From Clostridiales bacterium (lineage in GTDB: Bacteria > Bacillota > Clostridia > Oscillospirales > Oscillospiraceae), in NCBI GenBank assembly GCA_004555705.1, contig SFHI01000017.1:1-30490 (forward strand): DNA of 30,490 bases. The letters run 5' to 3'. The notes under the pieces are model-generated. The model did not search any database. It was not told where the DNA came from and saw only the letters and a list, made by a program, of their open reading frames with translations. Shown piece by piece: positions 20,778 to 29,013 of the stretch. Made by a program: the position numbers and the translations under genes. Every line of letters begins with the position of its first letter. Within the stretch, counting starts at the first letter, position 1.

Positions 20778-21703
20778 ACTCGATTATCTGCATTGCCGGG
20801 CCTACGGCCTCCGGCAAAACCGCCCTGGCCGTGGAGCTTGCAAAGGAATATCACGGCGAGGTGGTTTCCTGCGACTCCATGCAGGTCTACCGCCGCATGA
20901 ACATCGGCACCGCGAAACCCACCCCCGAAGAGATGCAGGGCATCCCCCACCATATGCTGGACGTGGCGGAGCCCTGGGAGGACTTTTCCGTCAGCCGCTA
21001 TTGCGAGCTGGCAACCCCTATTGTGGAGGATATCCTCTCCCGGGGGAAAACCGCCATCATCGCCGGTGGCACCGGGCTTTACATGGACTCCCTGATCCGG
21101 GGAAATACCTTCGCCCCCTTCCCCTCCACCGGGGTCCGGGAGCGGCTGGAGGCCCAGGCCGACGCGGAGGGCATGGAAGCCATGCTGGATAAGCTCCGCA
21201 GCGTTGATCCGGATTCCGCTGCCCGGCTGCACCTTTCCGACCGAAAGCGGATTATCCGGGCAATGGAAGTATATCTGGAGACCGGAGAAACCATCACTGC
21301 CCATAACCTGCGCACCCAAGCCCTGCCGCCCCGGTTCCGGCCCCTATGGCTGGGGCTGGACTTTGCGGACCGGGGGGAGCTGTACCGCCGGATCGATGCG
21401 CGGGTGGATATCATGCTCCAGCAGGGCCTTCTGGAGGAAATTCGGGAGCTTCTGGACAGCGGAATTCCTCCCAAATGCACCGCCATGCAGGCCATCGGCT
21501 ACAAGGAATTTGTGGAGGCGCTTCAAGGGGATACCCCGCTGGAGCAGGCGGTGGAGGAAGTCAAAAAGGGCAGCCGCCACTATGCCAAGCGCCAGCTCAC
21601 CTGGTTCCGCCGGAACAAGGCGCTTCACTGGCTGACCCGGGGGCCTGACAGCCCCGAAATTCTGGAAACCGCCCGACAGATTCTACGGGAAAACGACAAT
21701 TGA
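20774..21703 (+). CDS. miaA: tRNA dimethylallyltransferase
   Basis: This 309-residue protein is MiaA: P-loop GPTASGKT at 9-16, SCDSMQVYRRMNIGTAKP, GGTGLYMDSL, and QAIGYKEF near the C-terminus. It places the dimethylallyl group on A37 of tRNAs reading UNN codons, producing the substrate that MiaB (12403-14256) then methylthiolates, so both steps of ms2i6A37 synthesis are in this window. It starts on a four-base overlap with the GNAT gene and follows AGGAGG. hfq begins 44 bases after its stop, as in many Firmicutes and Proteobacteria. Confidence 0.97.
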   Translation: MNSIICIAGPTASGKTALAVELAKEYHGEVVSCDSMQVYRRMNIGTAKPTPEEMQGIPHHMLDVAEPWEDFSVSRYCELATPIVEDILSRGKTAIIAGGTGLYMDSLIRGNTFAPFPSTGVRERLEAQADAEGMEAMLDKLRSVDPDSAARLHLSDRKRIIRAMEVYLETGETITAHNLRTQALPPRFRPLWLGLDFADRGELYRRIDARVDIMLQQGLLEEIRELLDSGIPPKCTAMQAIGYKEFVEALQGDTPLEQAVEEVKKGSRHYAKRQLTWFRRNKALHWLTRGPDSPEILETARQILRENDN

Positions 21704-21747
21704 AAAATGCTAGGATATGGGCATCCTCAAAGAAAGAAGGTTTACTT

Positions 21748-21975
21748 ATGTCCGATGCAATCAATTTACACGCCATTTTGAAGGAGGTACGCCGGGACCG
21801 GGTTCCGGTGACGCTCTTTCTCATGAATGGCTTCCAGCTCCGGGGAACCGTCACAGGCTATGACAGCTTTGTGGTGGTGCTGGTGTCAGACGGCAAGCAG
21901 CAGATGATCTACAAGCACGCCATCTCCACCCTGGCCCCCATGAAGCCCTTGAAAGCCGCAGCCACCACTGCATAG
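21748..21975 (+). CDS. hfq: RNA chaperone Hfq
   Basis: This 75-residue Hfq has Sm1 (VTLFLMNGFQLRGTVTGYDS) and Sm2 with the YKHAIST signature that lines the U-binding pore. It forms hexamers that bind small RNAs and mRNAs. The start at 21748 follows AAGAAGG; the in-frame ATG at 21700 has no ribosome site and overlaps miaA. The C-terminal tail is short (KPLKAAATTA), as in Gram-positive Hfq. A strong terminator follows directly, so it closes the miaA-hfq unit. Confidence 0.97.
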   Translation: MSDAINLHAILKEVRRDRVPVTLFLMNGFQLRGTVTGYDSFVVVLVSDGKQQMIYKHAISTLAPMKPLKAAATTA

Positions 21976-21976
21976 C

Positions 21977-22010
21977 AAAAAGGCGACGGAGCGATCATCC
22001 GTCGCCTTTT
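21977..22010 (+). terminator. Terminator after hfq
   Basis: AGGCGACGGA pairs with TCCGTCGCCT around a seven-base loop, with four As before and four Ts after. It starts two bases after the hfq stop. Confidence 0.9.
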
Positions 22011-22062
22011 CGCGCTGCCATCCCCTTACCGGAAATCAGGCAATGTACTTGCGGAAAAAACG

Positions 22063-22299
22063 GCAAATTGGTGTTTGGCGGCCTGAAAAAACGCTGTCAT
22101 TGCGAGACCAGTGCGCACACTGGTCGTGGCAATCCCCCGGTTGAATGGGGCCAGGTAACGATTATCACCAAGGACTGGAACAATCCTCGGTTTTTGGGGT
22201 ACTTTTCAGCACGTTTCCCCTCTATCCGGGGGATTGCCACACCAGGCTGCGGCCTGGTTCGCAATGACAGGTAATTGGGGACACATCCCTACAAACACC
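22063..22299. repeat. Family A palindromic element (A4) between hfq and yggS
   Basis: The outer arms TGTCATTGCGA and TCGCAATGACA and the inner arms GGCAATCCCCCGG with its complement are intact. The side hairpins are CCAGTG/CACTGG on the left and CCAGGC/GCCTGG on the right. The terminal repeat has drifted (GGCAAATTGGTGTTTG on the left, CAAACACC on the right). Confidence 0.88.
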
Positions 22300-22359
22300 G
22301 TCAGCTTCCTCAAGCCGGCAGCCAAAAACGGAAATGTATTACAGAAAGAAGGAATCCCC

Positions 22360-23070
22360 ATGTCCATCGCCGAAAATGTCGCCCGGATTCGCCGGGAAAT
22401 GGATGATGCCGCCCGGGCAGCGGGCCGGGACCCAAAGGAGATCAAACTCTGCGCAGCCACCAAAATGAATGACGCGGACGCGGTTCGACAGGCCATCGCC
22501 GCCGGAGTGGACTGCTGCGGGGAGAACCGGGTCCAGGAGCTTGTAAAAAAGAACTCGGAGGATGCCTACCGGGGCGCTCCCGTACACTTTATCGGCCACC
22601 TGCAGACCAATAAGGTCCGCCAGGTGGTGGGCTCCGTGGACCTGATCCAGAGCGTGGGCAGCCTCAGGCTCCTCACCGCCATTGACGCCGAGGCGAAAAA
22701 GCAGGGCATTGTCCAGAACATCCTGCTGGAAATCAATGTGGCCCGGGAAGCGGCCAAGACCGGCTTTTATCCGGAGGAGGTGCTTCCACTTCTGGATCAA
22801 ATCGGCAATTTCTCAAACATTTGTATGAGGGGACTCATGTCAATTCCCCCGATTCCCCAGAATCCGGGAGATAATCTGTATTTTTTTCAAAAAATATCCC
22901 AGTTATCTGTTGACATAATGGAAAAAAAGTACGATAATGTCTTGGTGGACTGTTTATCCATGGGAATGTCCGCTGACTTTGCGGACGCCATCCGCAGCGG
23001 CGCCACCATGATCCGCATTGGGACCGCCATTTTCGGACCCAGAAACTACAACCAGGCTTTGGGCCGATAA
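22360..23070 (+). CDS. YggS/YlmE family PLP homeostasis protein
   Basis: This 236-residue protein belongs to the YggS/YlmE (PLPBP) family, single-domain alanine-racemase-like barrels that hold pyridoxal phosphate and buffer its level without known catalysis. The PLP lysine is Lys35 (CAATKMND); GENRVQEL and HFIGHLQTNKVR are family signatures, and MGMSADF and IRIGTAIFG bind the phosphate. The start follows AAGAAGGA. It precedes sepF and divIVA as in the Firmicutes ylm cluster. An AT-rich stretch near residues 165-195 contains a near-perfect promoter that would serve sepF. Confidence 0.95.
   Translation: MSIAENVARIRREMDDAARAAGRDPKEIKLCAATKMNDADAVRQAIAAGVDCCGENRVQELVKKNSEDAYRGAPVHFIGHLQTNKVRQVVGSVDLIQSVGSLRLLTAIDAEAKKQGIVQNILLEINVAREAAKTGFYPEEVLPLLDQIGNFSNICMRGLMSIPPIPQNPGDNLYFFQKISQLSVDIMEKKYDNVLVDCLSMGMSADFADAIRSGATMIRIGTAIFGPRNYNQALGR
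22910..22938 (+). promoter_or_regulatory. Near-consensus SigA promoter inside yggS, facing sepF
   Basis: A perfect TTGACA (22910-22915), a 17-base spacer and GATAAT (22933-22938) lie in an unusually AT-rich part of the yggS coding sequence, 160 bases before sepF. Confidence 0.7.
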
Positions 23071-23097
23071 TGTGACAATACAGGAGGAAATACAGAA

Positions 23098-23667
23098 ATG
23101 AGTTTATGGGATAACGTAAAGAAATTTGCCCAGCCCTATTCCGACGACGATTACGACGATTACGACGAGGATGAGGAGTACGAAGAGTACGAAGAACCCC
23201 AGCAGCCTGCCCGCCGCTCCCGCCGCACAGCCGCCCCCGCCCCCGCTCCCGAACCTGAAGAGGACGAAGATTACGGGTTTGGCCCCATGACCACCAGCAC
23301 CGGCGTATCCACCGGCGTATCCGGCGGCGCCTCCGCCGGGGTTTCTTCCAGCAGCTTTGGCAGCCCGGTTCTCAGCGTGAACAAGCCCGCCGCCAAGCAG
23401 GAGGTTGTGCTGTTCCGCCCCAACAGCTTCAACGACATCACCAAGGCCGCGGATGACCTGTGCGCCAACCGGGCTGTGGTGGTGAATATGGAGGGCGTGG
23501 ACAAGGCCATGGCCCGCCGTGTGGTGGACTTCCTGTCCGGCTCCGTCTACGCGCTGCAGGGCTCCGTTACCAAGATCGCCCAGTCCGCCTATCTGTTCTG
23601 CCCCCACAATATGGATGTGCTGGGCGACCTGGAGAGCATCCAGGCCGAGGTGGAAAGCTACATCTAA
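23098..23667 (+). CDS. sepF: Cell division protein SepF
   Basis: This 189-residue SepF has the membrane-binding amphipathic N-terminus (MSLWDNVKKFAQP), a long acidic and then proline/alanine-rich linker (about 16-75), and the C-terminal SepF domain (about 100-185: VVLFRPNSFNDITKAADDL, then GSVYALQGSVTKIAQSAYLF). SepF polymerizes and anchors and bundles FtsZ at the division site. The start follows AGGAGG and is 28 bases after yggS. divIVA is next. ylmG and ylmH, which often sit between sepF and divIVA, are absent. Confidence 0.96.
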   Translation: MSLWDNVKKFAQPYSDDDYDDYDEDEEYEEYEEPQQPARRSRRTAAPAPAPEPEEDEDYGFGPMTTSTGVSTGVSGGASAGVSSSSFGSPVLSVNKPAAKQEVVLFRPNSFNDITKAADDLCANRAVVVNMEGVDKAMARRVVDFLSGSVYALQGSVTKIAQSAYLFCPHNMDVLGDLESIQAEVESYI

Positions 23668-23780
23668 GAAAATTTCGCATTCGTTTATTCTCCGGCATCC
23701 GCGGCCGTCCCATTCCCCTTCCCATAACCGCGAAGGGCATTCCGCGAAGGTCGGCATCATCACCAGAGAGGGGAACACAT

Positions 23781-24392
23781 ATGTTTACACCGCAGCAAAT
23801 CGATCAGATTTCCTTTACCCAGGCGAGAAAGGGCTATAATATGGAAGAGGTCGACAAGAGCAAGATGCGGGTTCTGGTCGGCAAGCTTGAAGAGTACCGC
23901 AAGAGCGAGGCCGGCATGAAGGACGCCATGGTCAACGCCCAGCGCACCTGTGACCGGATGGTCCGGGAAGCGGAGGAGAAGTGCGCCAGGATGATGAAGG
24001 AAGCCAACGCCAACGCGGCCGCCGCTGCCCAGAGCGCCGCTTCCGCCGACTCCCTGGTAGCCGCGGAAAATGCCCGGGTGGAGGAAGCCCGCAGAACCGC
24101 TGCCGCCCGCATCAACGAGATTCAGGATCAGATGCGCACCTGCATTCAGGCCCTGGAGCGGATCAAGGGCGCCAATGCCCCCGCCGCGGCCGCGGCTCCC
24201 GCTGCCCAGGATTCCTATGACAGCGATGCCGTTGCCGATCAGATTTCCCAGAGCCTGGAGGCCCTGGTGGGCACCGCCGAGGAGACCGCTCCCAAGGCCG
24301 AGCCCCGCCACCCGGTCCGGGAATCCACCACCAGCAAGTTTGCCAACCTGAACCTTCAGTTTGGCCGCAACTACGACCCCACCCACAAGTAA
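23781..24392 (+). CDS. DivIVA-like cell-pole/septum protein
   Basis: This 203-residue protein begins with a DivIVA-type N-terminus (FTPQQIDQISFTQARKGYNMEEVD), the part that binds curved membrane in the family. The usual VDxFLD continuation is replaced by VDKSKMRVLVGKL, which is unusual. A long coiled coil rich in Ala, Glu and Arg follows (about 30-130), then a variable alanine-rich segment and a conserved-looking tail (FANLNLQFGRNYDPTHK). Family members recruit division, cell-wall or chromosome-anchoring proteins to poles and septa. The start at 23781 follows GAGAGGGG; the longer frame to 23460 overlaps sepF and is a shadow. Position after sepF and before ileS matches the Firmicutes order. 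Confidence 0.85.
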   Translation: MFTPQQIDQISFTQARKGYNMEEVDKSKMRVLVGKLEEYRKSEAGMKDAMVNAQRTCDRMVREAEEKCARMMKEANANAAAAAQSAASADSLVAAENARVEEARRTAAARINEIQDQMRTCIQALERIKGANAPAAAAAPAAQDSYDSDAVADQISQSLEALVGTAEETAPKAEPRHPVRESTTSKFANLNLQFGRNYDPTHK

Positions 24393-24420
24393 TTCCCGCG
24401 TTTTAAGTGGATACGCAATG

Positions 24421-24667
24421 CCAGGATGAGGACAGGTCGGCGTGAGAACCCGCCTACAGAGAGCTGCCGGAAGGTGCAAGGCAGCAGGCAGGCCCCGCCG
24501 GTATCCCCTCGGAGCAGCACACCGAACCCCACAGGGGCAGTAGGCTGTGCCGGTTCGCGCCCGATACCGCGCCCACGAGCGCCGGCTCCCCGCCGGAACA
24601 AGAGTGGTACCGCAGAGGTTTGCACGCCTTTGTCTCTTATTTTGAGACAAAGGCGTGTTTCTTGTTT
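24421..24667 (+). promoter_or_regulatory. T-box riboswitch, isoleucine type, upstream of ileS
   Basis: The T-box sequence AGAGTGGTACCGCAG (24601-24615) is present; its TGGT bulge fits a tRNA ending in ACCA, as tRNA-Ile does. Stem I shows the AGAGAG element (24458-24463) and the apical GCTGCC/GGCAGC hairpin. ATC at 24503-24505 is the probable specifier codon (Ile). AGTAGG begins the stem II/III part. The terminator stem pairs CGCCTTTGTCTC with GAGACAAAGGCG (24625-24655), followed by a T-rich run. Uncharged tRNA-Ile would favour the antiterminator and let transcription enter ileS. The exact 5' end is estimated, and no clear promoter lies directly before it. Confidence 0.88.
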
Positions 24668-24682
24668 ACTGTCGGAACGATA

Positions 24683-24876
24683 GATTGTTGATTGCAGATT
24701 TCCGCACACACTCCATTCCTGCAGTAGGGGAGGCATTGATGCCTCCCGTAGGGCAGTACGTTTTCGCCGCAATGCCCCGGGAAACGGCAATATTTTACCG
24801 CCGGGAGGCATCAATGCCTCCCCTACTGCATGGTCGTATCGTGTTGCGGTATCTGACGTTCAAGCAACAATTTGTC
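24683..24876. repeat. Family B palindromic element (B2) between the T-box and ileS
   Basis: This copy has a drifted left terminus (GATTGTTGATTG) and a good right terminus (TTCAAGCAACAATTTGTC). Core arms GTAGGGGAGGCATTGATG and CATCAATGCCTCCCCTAC are fully complementary, and each arm also folds on itself. It starts about 16 bases after the T-box terminator tail and ends 44 bases before the ileS start, so it belongs to the ileS mRNA leader. Confidence 0.9.
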
Positions 24877-24920
24877 TGCCCGCCCATTTCAATGAATCTT
24901 CTTTGGAGGTAAGAAAACCC

Positions 24921-27710
24921 ATGGACTACAAAAACACCATCATCACCCCAAAAACCGACTTTCCCATGAAGGCGGGGCTGCCCGCCCGGGAGCCTGCCAT
25001 GCTCCAGCGCTGGCAGGAGCAGGACCTGTACAATGCCATGCTGGAAAAGAACAAGGGTCTCCCCCCCTTCGTGCTTCACGACGGCCCTCCCTTCTCCAAT
25101 GGCTATATCCACATGGGCCACGCCCTGAACAAGACCCTGAAGGACTTCATCGTCCGCAGCCACGCCATGATGGGCTTCTACACCCCCTATGTCCCCGGCT
25201 GGGACAACCACGGTCTGCCCATCGAGCGGGCCATCGAGACCTCCAAAAAGAAGCTGAACAAGGACATGACCGTCCCCGAGTTCCGCAAGGCCTGCGAGGA
25301 TTTCGCCGAGGACTTCATCCAGAAGCAGATGGCCGGCTTCAAGCGTCTGGGCGTGGTGGGTGACTGGGAGCATCCCTACCGCACCATGGATCGCCACTTT
25401 GAGGCCCAGGAGGTCAAGGTCTTTGGCCGGATGTTCGACAAGGGCTATATCTACAAGGGCCTGAAGCCCGTGACCTGGTGTCCCTTCTGCGTCACTGCCG
25501 TGGCCGAGGCAGACATCGAGTATAAGGACGATCCCTGCACCACCGTCTATGTGAAGTTCCCCATGCACGACGACCTGGGAAAACTGAATGGTTTTGACCT
25601 CAGCAATGCCTACTTCGTCATCTGGACCACCACCATCTGGACCCTTCCCGGCAACCTGGCCATCTGCCTGCATCCAAGGGAAAGCTATGTGCTGGTCAAG
25701 GCCGAAAATGGCGAAACCTATATCATGGCCGAGGCTCTGATGGAGAAGGTCATGAACATCGGCGGCTTTGAGCACTACGAGGTTCTGGCGTCCTTCCCCG
25801 GTCAGTTCTTTGAGAATATGCTGGCGAAGCACCCCTTCCTCCCCAAGACCTCCCGCCTGGTCAACGCCGAGTACGTCACCATGGATTCCGGCACCGGCTG
25901 TGTCCACACCGCACCCGGCTTCGGTGCCGACGACTATCAGACCTGTATGCGCTACGGCATGGAGCTGGTAGTGCCCGTGGACGACTACGGCCGGCACACC
26001 GACTACGCCGGAAAATACGCCGGCCTCAAGACCGAGGAAAGCAATCCTGTCATTCTGGAGGACCTGAAGGAAAGCGGTATGCTCTTCGCCTCCCAGGACA
26101 TCGTCCACTCCTACCCCCACCATGACCGCTGCAAGAAGCCCGTCATCTTCCGGGCCACTCCTCAGTGGTTCTGCTCCGTGGAATCCTTCAAGGACCAGGC
26201 CATCCAGGCCATTGAGAATGTCCAGTGGTTCCCCGCCTGGGGCGAGGATCGGATGGTCAGCATGATCCGGGAGCGGGCCGACTGGTGCATCTCCCGTCAG
26301 CGCCGCTGGGGTCTGCCCATCCCCGTGTTCTACTGCCGCGATTGCGGCAAGCCCGTCTCCACCCCCGCCTCCATCGAGAAGATTTCCAAGCTCTTCGACG
26401 AATTCGGCTCCAACGTCTGGTTCGAGCGGGATGCCATGGATTTGGCCGCAGAGGGCCTCACCTGCCCCCACTGCGGCGGGCAGAAATTCGACAAGGAGAA
26501 GGACACCCTGGACTGCTGGTTCGACTCCGGCTCCACCCACTTTGCCTCCCTCATGCACCGCACCCCCGAGCTGTGGCCCGCGGACGTGTACCTGGAGGGC
26601 GCGGACCAGTACCGGGGCTGGTTCCAGTCCAGCCTGCTGACTTCCGTTGGTGCCCTGGACAAGGGGGCTCCCTTCAAGCAGGTGCTGACCCACGGCTGGA
26701 CCGTGGACGGCCAGGGCCGTGCCATGCACAAGTCCCTGGGCAACGGTGTGGACCCCGCCGACCTGATCAAGGAATTCGGCGCCGACATCGTCCGCCTGTG
26801 GGCTGCCTCCTCCGATTACCACGCCGACGTGCGCTGCTCCAAGGAGATTTTCAAGCAGATCGCCCAGAACTACCTGAAATTCCGCAACACCGCCCGGTAC
26901 TGCCTGGGCAACCTGAACGACTTTGACCCCGACAATCTGGTTCCCCCGGAGCAGCTGGAGGAGCTGGACCGCTGGGTGCTGACCAAGCTGGACAGCCTCA
27001 CCAAATTCTGCCGCAGGGCCTATAACAATTACGAATTCCATGTGGTGACCCACGCCATCAACGATTTCTGCGTGGTGGAGCTCAGCTCCTTCTACCTGGA
27101 CATTCTGAAGGACCGGCTGTACTGCGAGGAAGCCAAGGGTCTCCGCCGCCGCTCCGCCCAGACCGCCCTGTTCCTGATCCTGGACGCCATGGCCAAGCTC
27201 TTCGCCCCCATCCTGGCCTTTACCTGCGACGAAATCTGGCAGTCCATGCCCCACCGCTCCAGCGATGACAGCCGCAACGTGCTCCTCAACCAGATGCCCC
27301 AGGACTTCGCCGCCTACGCTCTGGAGGACGAGGCCATGGAGAAGTGGGATACCATCATGAAGCTGCGCCAGGACGTCAACGGTGTCCTGGAGAAGGCCCG
27401 GGCCGAAAAGCGCATCGGCAAGGCCCTGGAGGCCCGTGTGACCCTCAGCACCCAGGACGAGACCCTGCAGGCCGCCTGCGCCGGCAAGAACCTGGCCGAG
27501 CTCTTCATCGTCTCCGACTGCGCCTGGAGCGAGCCCGAGGAGGGTGCGGAAACCGCCCAGGGCGTGAACTTCCCCGCCGTCACCATCGGTGTCAGCGAAG
27601 CCAAGGGCGTCAAGTGCCCCCGCTGCTGGATGCACAGCACCGCGGCCAACACCGAGGGCCTCTGCCCCCGCTGTGCCGCCGTAGTCGCCAAGCTGGATGT
27701 ACAGATTTAA
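24921..27710 (+). CDS. ileS: Isoleucyl-tRNA synthetase
   Basis: This 929-residue class I synthetase charges tRNA-Ile. It has HMGH at 64-67 (class I HIGH motif), the editing domain in the middle (TWTTTIWTLPGNLA-like segment near 234, GTGCVHTAPGFG near 325), CISRQRRWGLPIP, and the second signature as AMHKS at 601-605, a variant of KMSKS that I recall in clostridial enzymes. The C-terminus has the zinc-binding pair CPRC and CPRC expected for the bacterial ileS1 type. The start (MDYKNTI) follows TTGGAGG. Expression is controlled by the isoleucine T-box upstream; a family B palindrome lies between. Confidence 0.98.
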   Translation: MDYKNTIITPKTDFPMKAGLPAREPAMLQRWQEQDLYNAMLEKNKGLPPFVLHDGPPFSNGYIHMGHALNKTLKDFIVRSHAMMGFYTPYVPGWDNHGLPIERAIETSKKKLNKDMTVPEFRKACEDFAEDFIQKQMAGFKRLGVVGDWEHPYRTMDRHFEAQEVKVFGRMFDKGYIYKGLKPVTWCPFCVTAVAEADIEYKDDPCTTVYVKFPMHDDLGKLNGFDLSNAYFVIWTTTIWTLPGNLAICLHPRESYVLVKAENGETYIMAEALMEKVMNIGGFEHYEVLASFPGQFFENMLAKHPFLPKTSRLVNAEYVTMDSGTGCVHTAPGFGADDYQTCMRYGMELVVPVDDYGRHTDYAGKYAGLKTEESNPVILEDLKESGMLFASQDIVHSYPHHDRCKKPVIFRATPQWFCSVESFKDQAIQAIENVQWFPAWGEDRMVSMIRERADWCISRQRRWGLPIPVFYCRDCGKPVSTPASIEKISKLFDEFGSNVWFERDAMDLAAEGLTCPHCGGQKFDKEKDTLDCWFDSGSTHFASLMHRTPELWPADVYLEGADQYRGWFQSSLLTSVGALDKGAPFKQVLTHGWTVDGQGRAMHKSLGNGVDPADLIKEFGADIVRLWAASSDYHADVRCSKEIFKQIAQNYLKFRNTARYCLGNLNDFDPDNLVPPEQLEELDRWVLTKLDSLTKFCRRAYNNYEFHVVTHAINDFCVVELSSFYLDILKDRLYCEEAKGLRRRSAQTALFLILDAMAKLFAPILAFTCDEIWQSMPHRSSDDSRNVLLNQMPQDFAAYALEDEAMEKWDTIMKLRQDVNGVLEKARAEKRIGKALEARVTLSTQDETLQAACAGKNLAELFIVSDCAWSEPEEGAETAQGVNFPAVTIGVSEAKGVKCPRCWMHSTAANTEGLCPRCAAVVAKLDVQI

Positions 27711-27714
27711 GGAC

Positions 27715-27745
27715 AAAGCCGCCCCCGGTTTCCGGGGGCGGCTTT
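27715..27745 (+). terminator. Terminator after ileS
   Basis: AAAGCCGCCCCCGG pairs perfectly with its complement around a three-base loop, five bases after the ileS stop. The T tail is short (three Ts), but the stem is very stable. Confidence 0.85.
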
Positions 27746-27791
27746 ACGCGAAGGGTGATGCCCTCTTTGAAGCAATTGAACAAATTACGCC

Positions 27792-28071
27792 TCAATGAAA
27801 ATGTTTGTGTGTTTGAGCACCTCATTCCCTTGTCCGCATTCCCCCGGGGCGCAGGATGCAAAAACATCTAAGTTGCTTGATGGGGCCTTCTGTAGGGGGC
27901 GGTTATGACCGGCCCGCCCGGGTTTCGGCTGCAACACGGAAGGTTTTTCTGAAAATCGTTACATCTCTATCTCATAACCTTTGCGGTGCGGTCATGACCG
28001 CACCCTACAGATGGCGCGTAATTTCCTTCAGATTTACAGCAAAAATCATTTCACACAAGTTTTTTCATTGA
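27792..28071. repeat. Family E element (E2), about 280 bp, containing a C-type core
   Basis: The left end TCAATGAAAATGTTTGTGTG and the right end CACACAAGTTTTTTCATTGA form the same terminal repeat as E1. The first 66 bases nearly match those of E1, including GAGCAC, TCATTCCCTTG and CGGGGCGCAGGATG. The middle differs from E1 and holds a family C-like core (27891-28009). Confidence 0.8.
27891..28009. repeat. Family C-like core (C2) nested in E2
   Basis: TGTAGGGGGCGGTTATGACC on the left faces GGTCATGACCGCACCCTACA on the right, as in the arms of C1 but with about 80 bases of unrelated sequence between. The ACAAATTGTTG-type termini are absent. Confidence 0.7.
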
Positions 28072-28102
28072 CCCCAAATTATCCCGGAAATTCCAAATGC
28101 AC

Positions 28103-28131
28103 TTGACTTCCCCCTCCAAAAGGGTTATGAT
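28103..28131 (+). promoter_or_regulatory. SigA promoter of the secreted protein gene
   Basis: TTGACT (28103-28108), 17 bases, then TATGAT (28126-28131), about 69 bases before the start codon. Confidence 0.75.
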
Positions 28132-28199
28132 ATCCAGACAAAGATATCCAGTCTCCTTCCATCAGGAAGGGCCATGTGAATCGCAAGGAGGAATCTGAT

Positions 28200-28991
28200 A
28201 TGAAACATCCTGTCAAACGTCTCGTCTGTATGCTGGCCGCCATCGTCCTGCTGGCTGCCATGCTGCCCACCGCCGCCATGGCCTACACAGTCAATTTTTG
28301 GACCGAGCTGTACAGCACCACCAAAGCGGAAGAAAAAGATTTAATCCCCGACATTATTCCTTCCTACAAACCCGAACCTATTGAGGTTGACGGAGCTCCC
28401 AAGAAGATCTCCATCAACGATTTCAAGAAGTACATCAACGAAAGCGGCGTGATCTACCAGATCCTTGGCTTCAACACTATAGATACCTATGACCCCAAGC
28501 CCACCATGGAGCTGCCCGCCACCATCCCCGCTGTTCCCGGTGATGATGCCGAATACGGTGATGAATATCCTATTTATATTGCCTACGGCCCCCATGTCCA
28601 CCACTCCGAGTACTGGTTCTTCGACAAGAATAACCACTGGCAGTACTGCGACGAGTGCGGCGAATTGTTCAATATGCACTGGCACCGTGACCACGACGAG
28701 AACGGCATCTGTGATGCCTGCTCCAACGCCATCCACTACTACACCATCACCCTCAAGGACATGACCGGCGGCAAGATCACCCTGAGCCAGGAAAAGGGCG
28801 AGCTCAATGACCGCATCAATGTCACCGTCACCCCCGATGCGGGCTATGCGCTCAAGGAAATCCGCTTCTACAACCTGAATGATGTTCACAGCCAGCTGGT
28901 TCGCTACGAGGATGTCCCCGGCAGCGAGTACCATTTCGTTATCTCGGTTTGGGACATTGAGATCGAAGCCGAATTCGAAAAGGTCGGTTAA
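28200..28991 (+). CDS. Secreted Cys/His-rich protein with a C-terminal beta-repeat domain, function unknown
   Basis: This 263-residue protein starts with a classical signal peptide (hydrophobic LAAIVLLAAML, cleavage after AMA at residue 28), so it is exported. Residues 130-175 hold a likely metal site: HVHH at 132-135, His146, Cys150/Cys153, HWH near 160-162, His165, and Cys171/Cys174. The C-terminal part (about 181-262: ITLKDMTGGKITLSQ, VTVTPDAGYALKEIRFY, EIEAEFEKVG) resembles the single InlB B-like or Big-type repeats common in clostridial surface proteins. No anchor (LPXTG, SLH) is visible. The start at 28200 follows AAGGAGG. The gene has its own promoter and terminator, so it is monocistronic. 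I do not recognise the whole protein. Confidence 0.85.
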   Translation: MKHPVKRLVCMLAAIVLLAAMLPTAAMAYTVNFWTELYSTTKAEEKDLIPDIIPSYKPEPIEVDGAPKKISINDFKKYINESGVIYQILGFNTIDTYDPKPTMELPATIPAVPGDDAEYGDEYPIYIAYGPHVHHSEYWFFDKNNHWQYCDECGELFNMHWHRDHDENGICDACSNAIHYYTITLKDMTGGKITLSQEKGELNDRINVTVTPDAGYALKEIRFYNLNDVHSQLVRYEDVPGSEYHFVISVWDIEIEAEFEKVG

Positions 28992-29013
28992 TCCCCCTCC
29001 ACGCCCATATTTC

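Noticed and set aside
24795..27716. Minus-strand open frame of 973 codons opposite ileS
   Set aside because: It mirrors the real ileS codons, is low in complexity (Gly, Val, His rich), and covers the B2 repeat. ileS on the plus strand is unambiguous.
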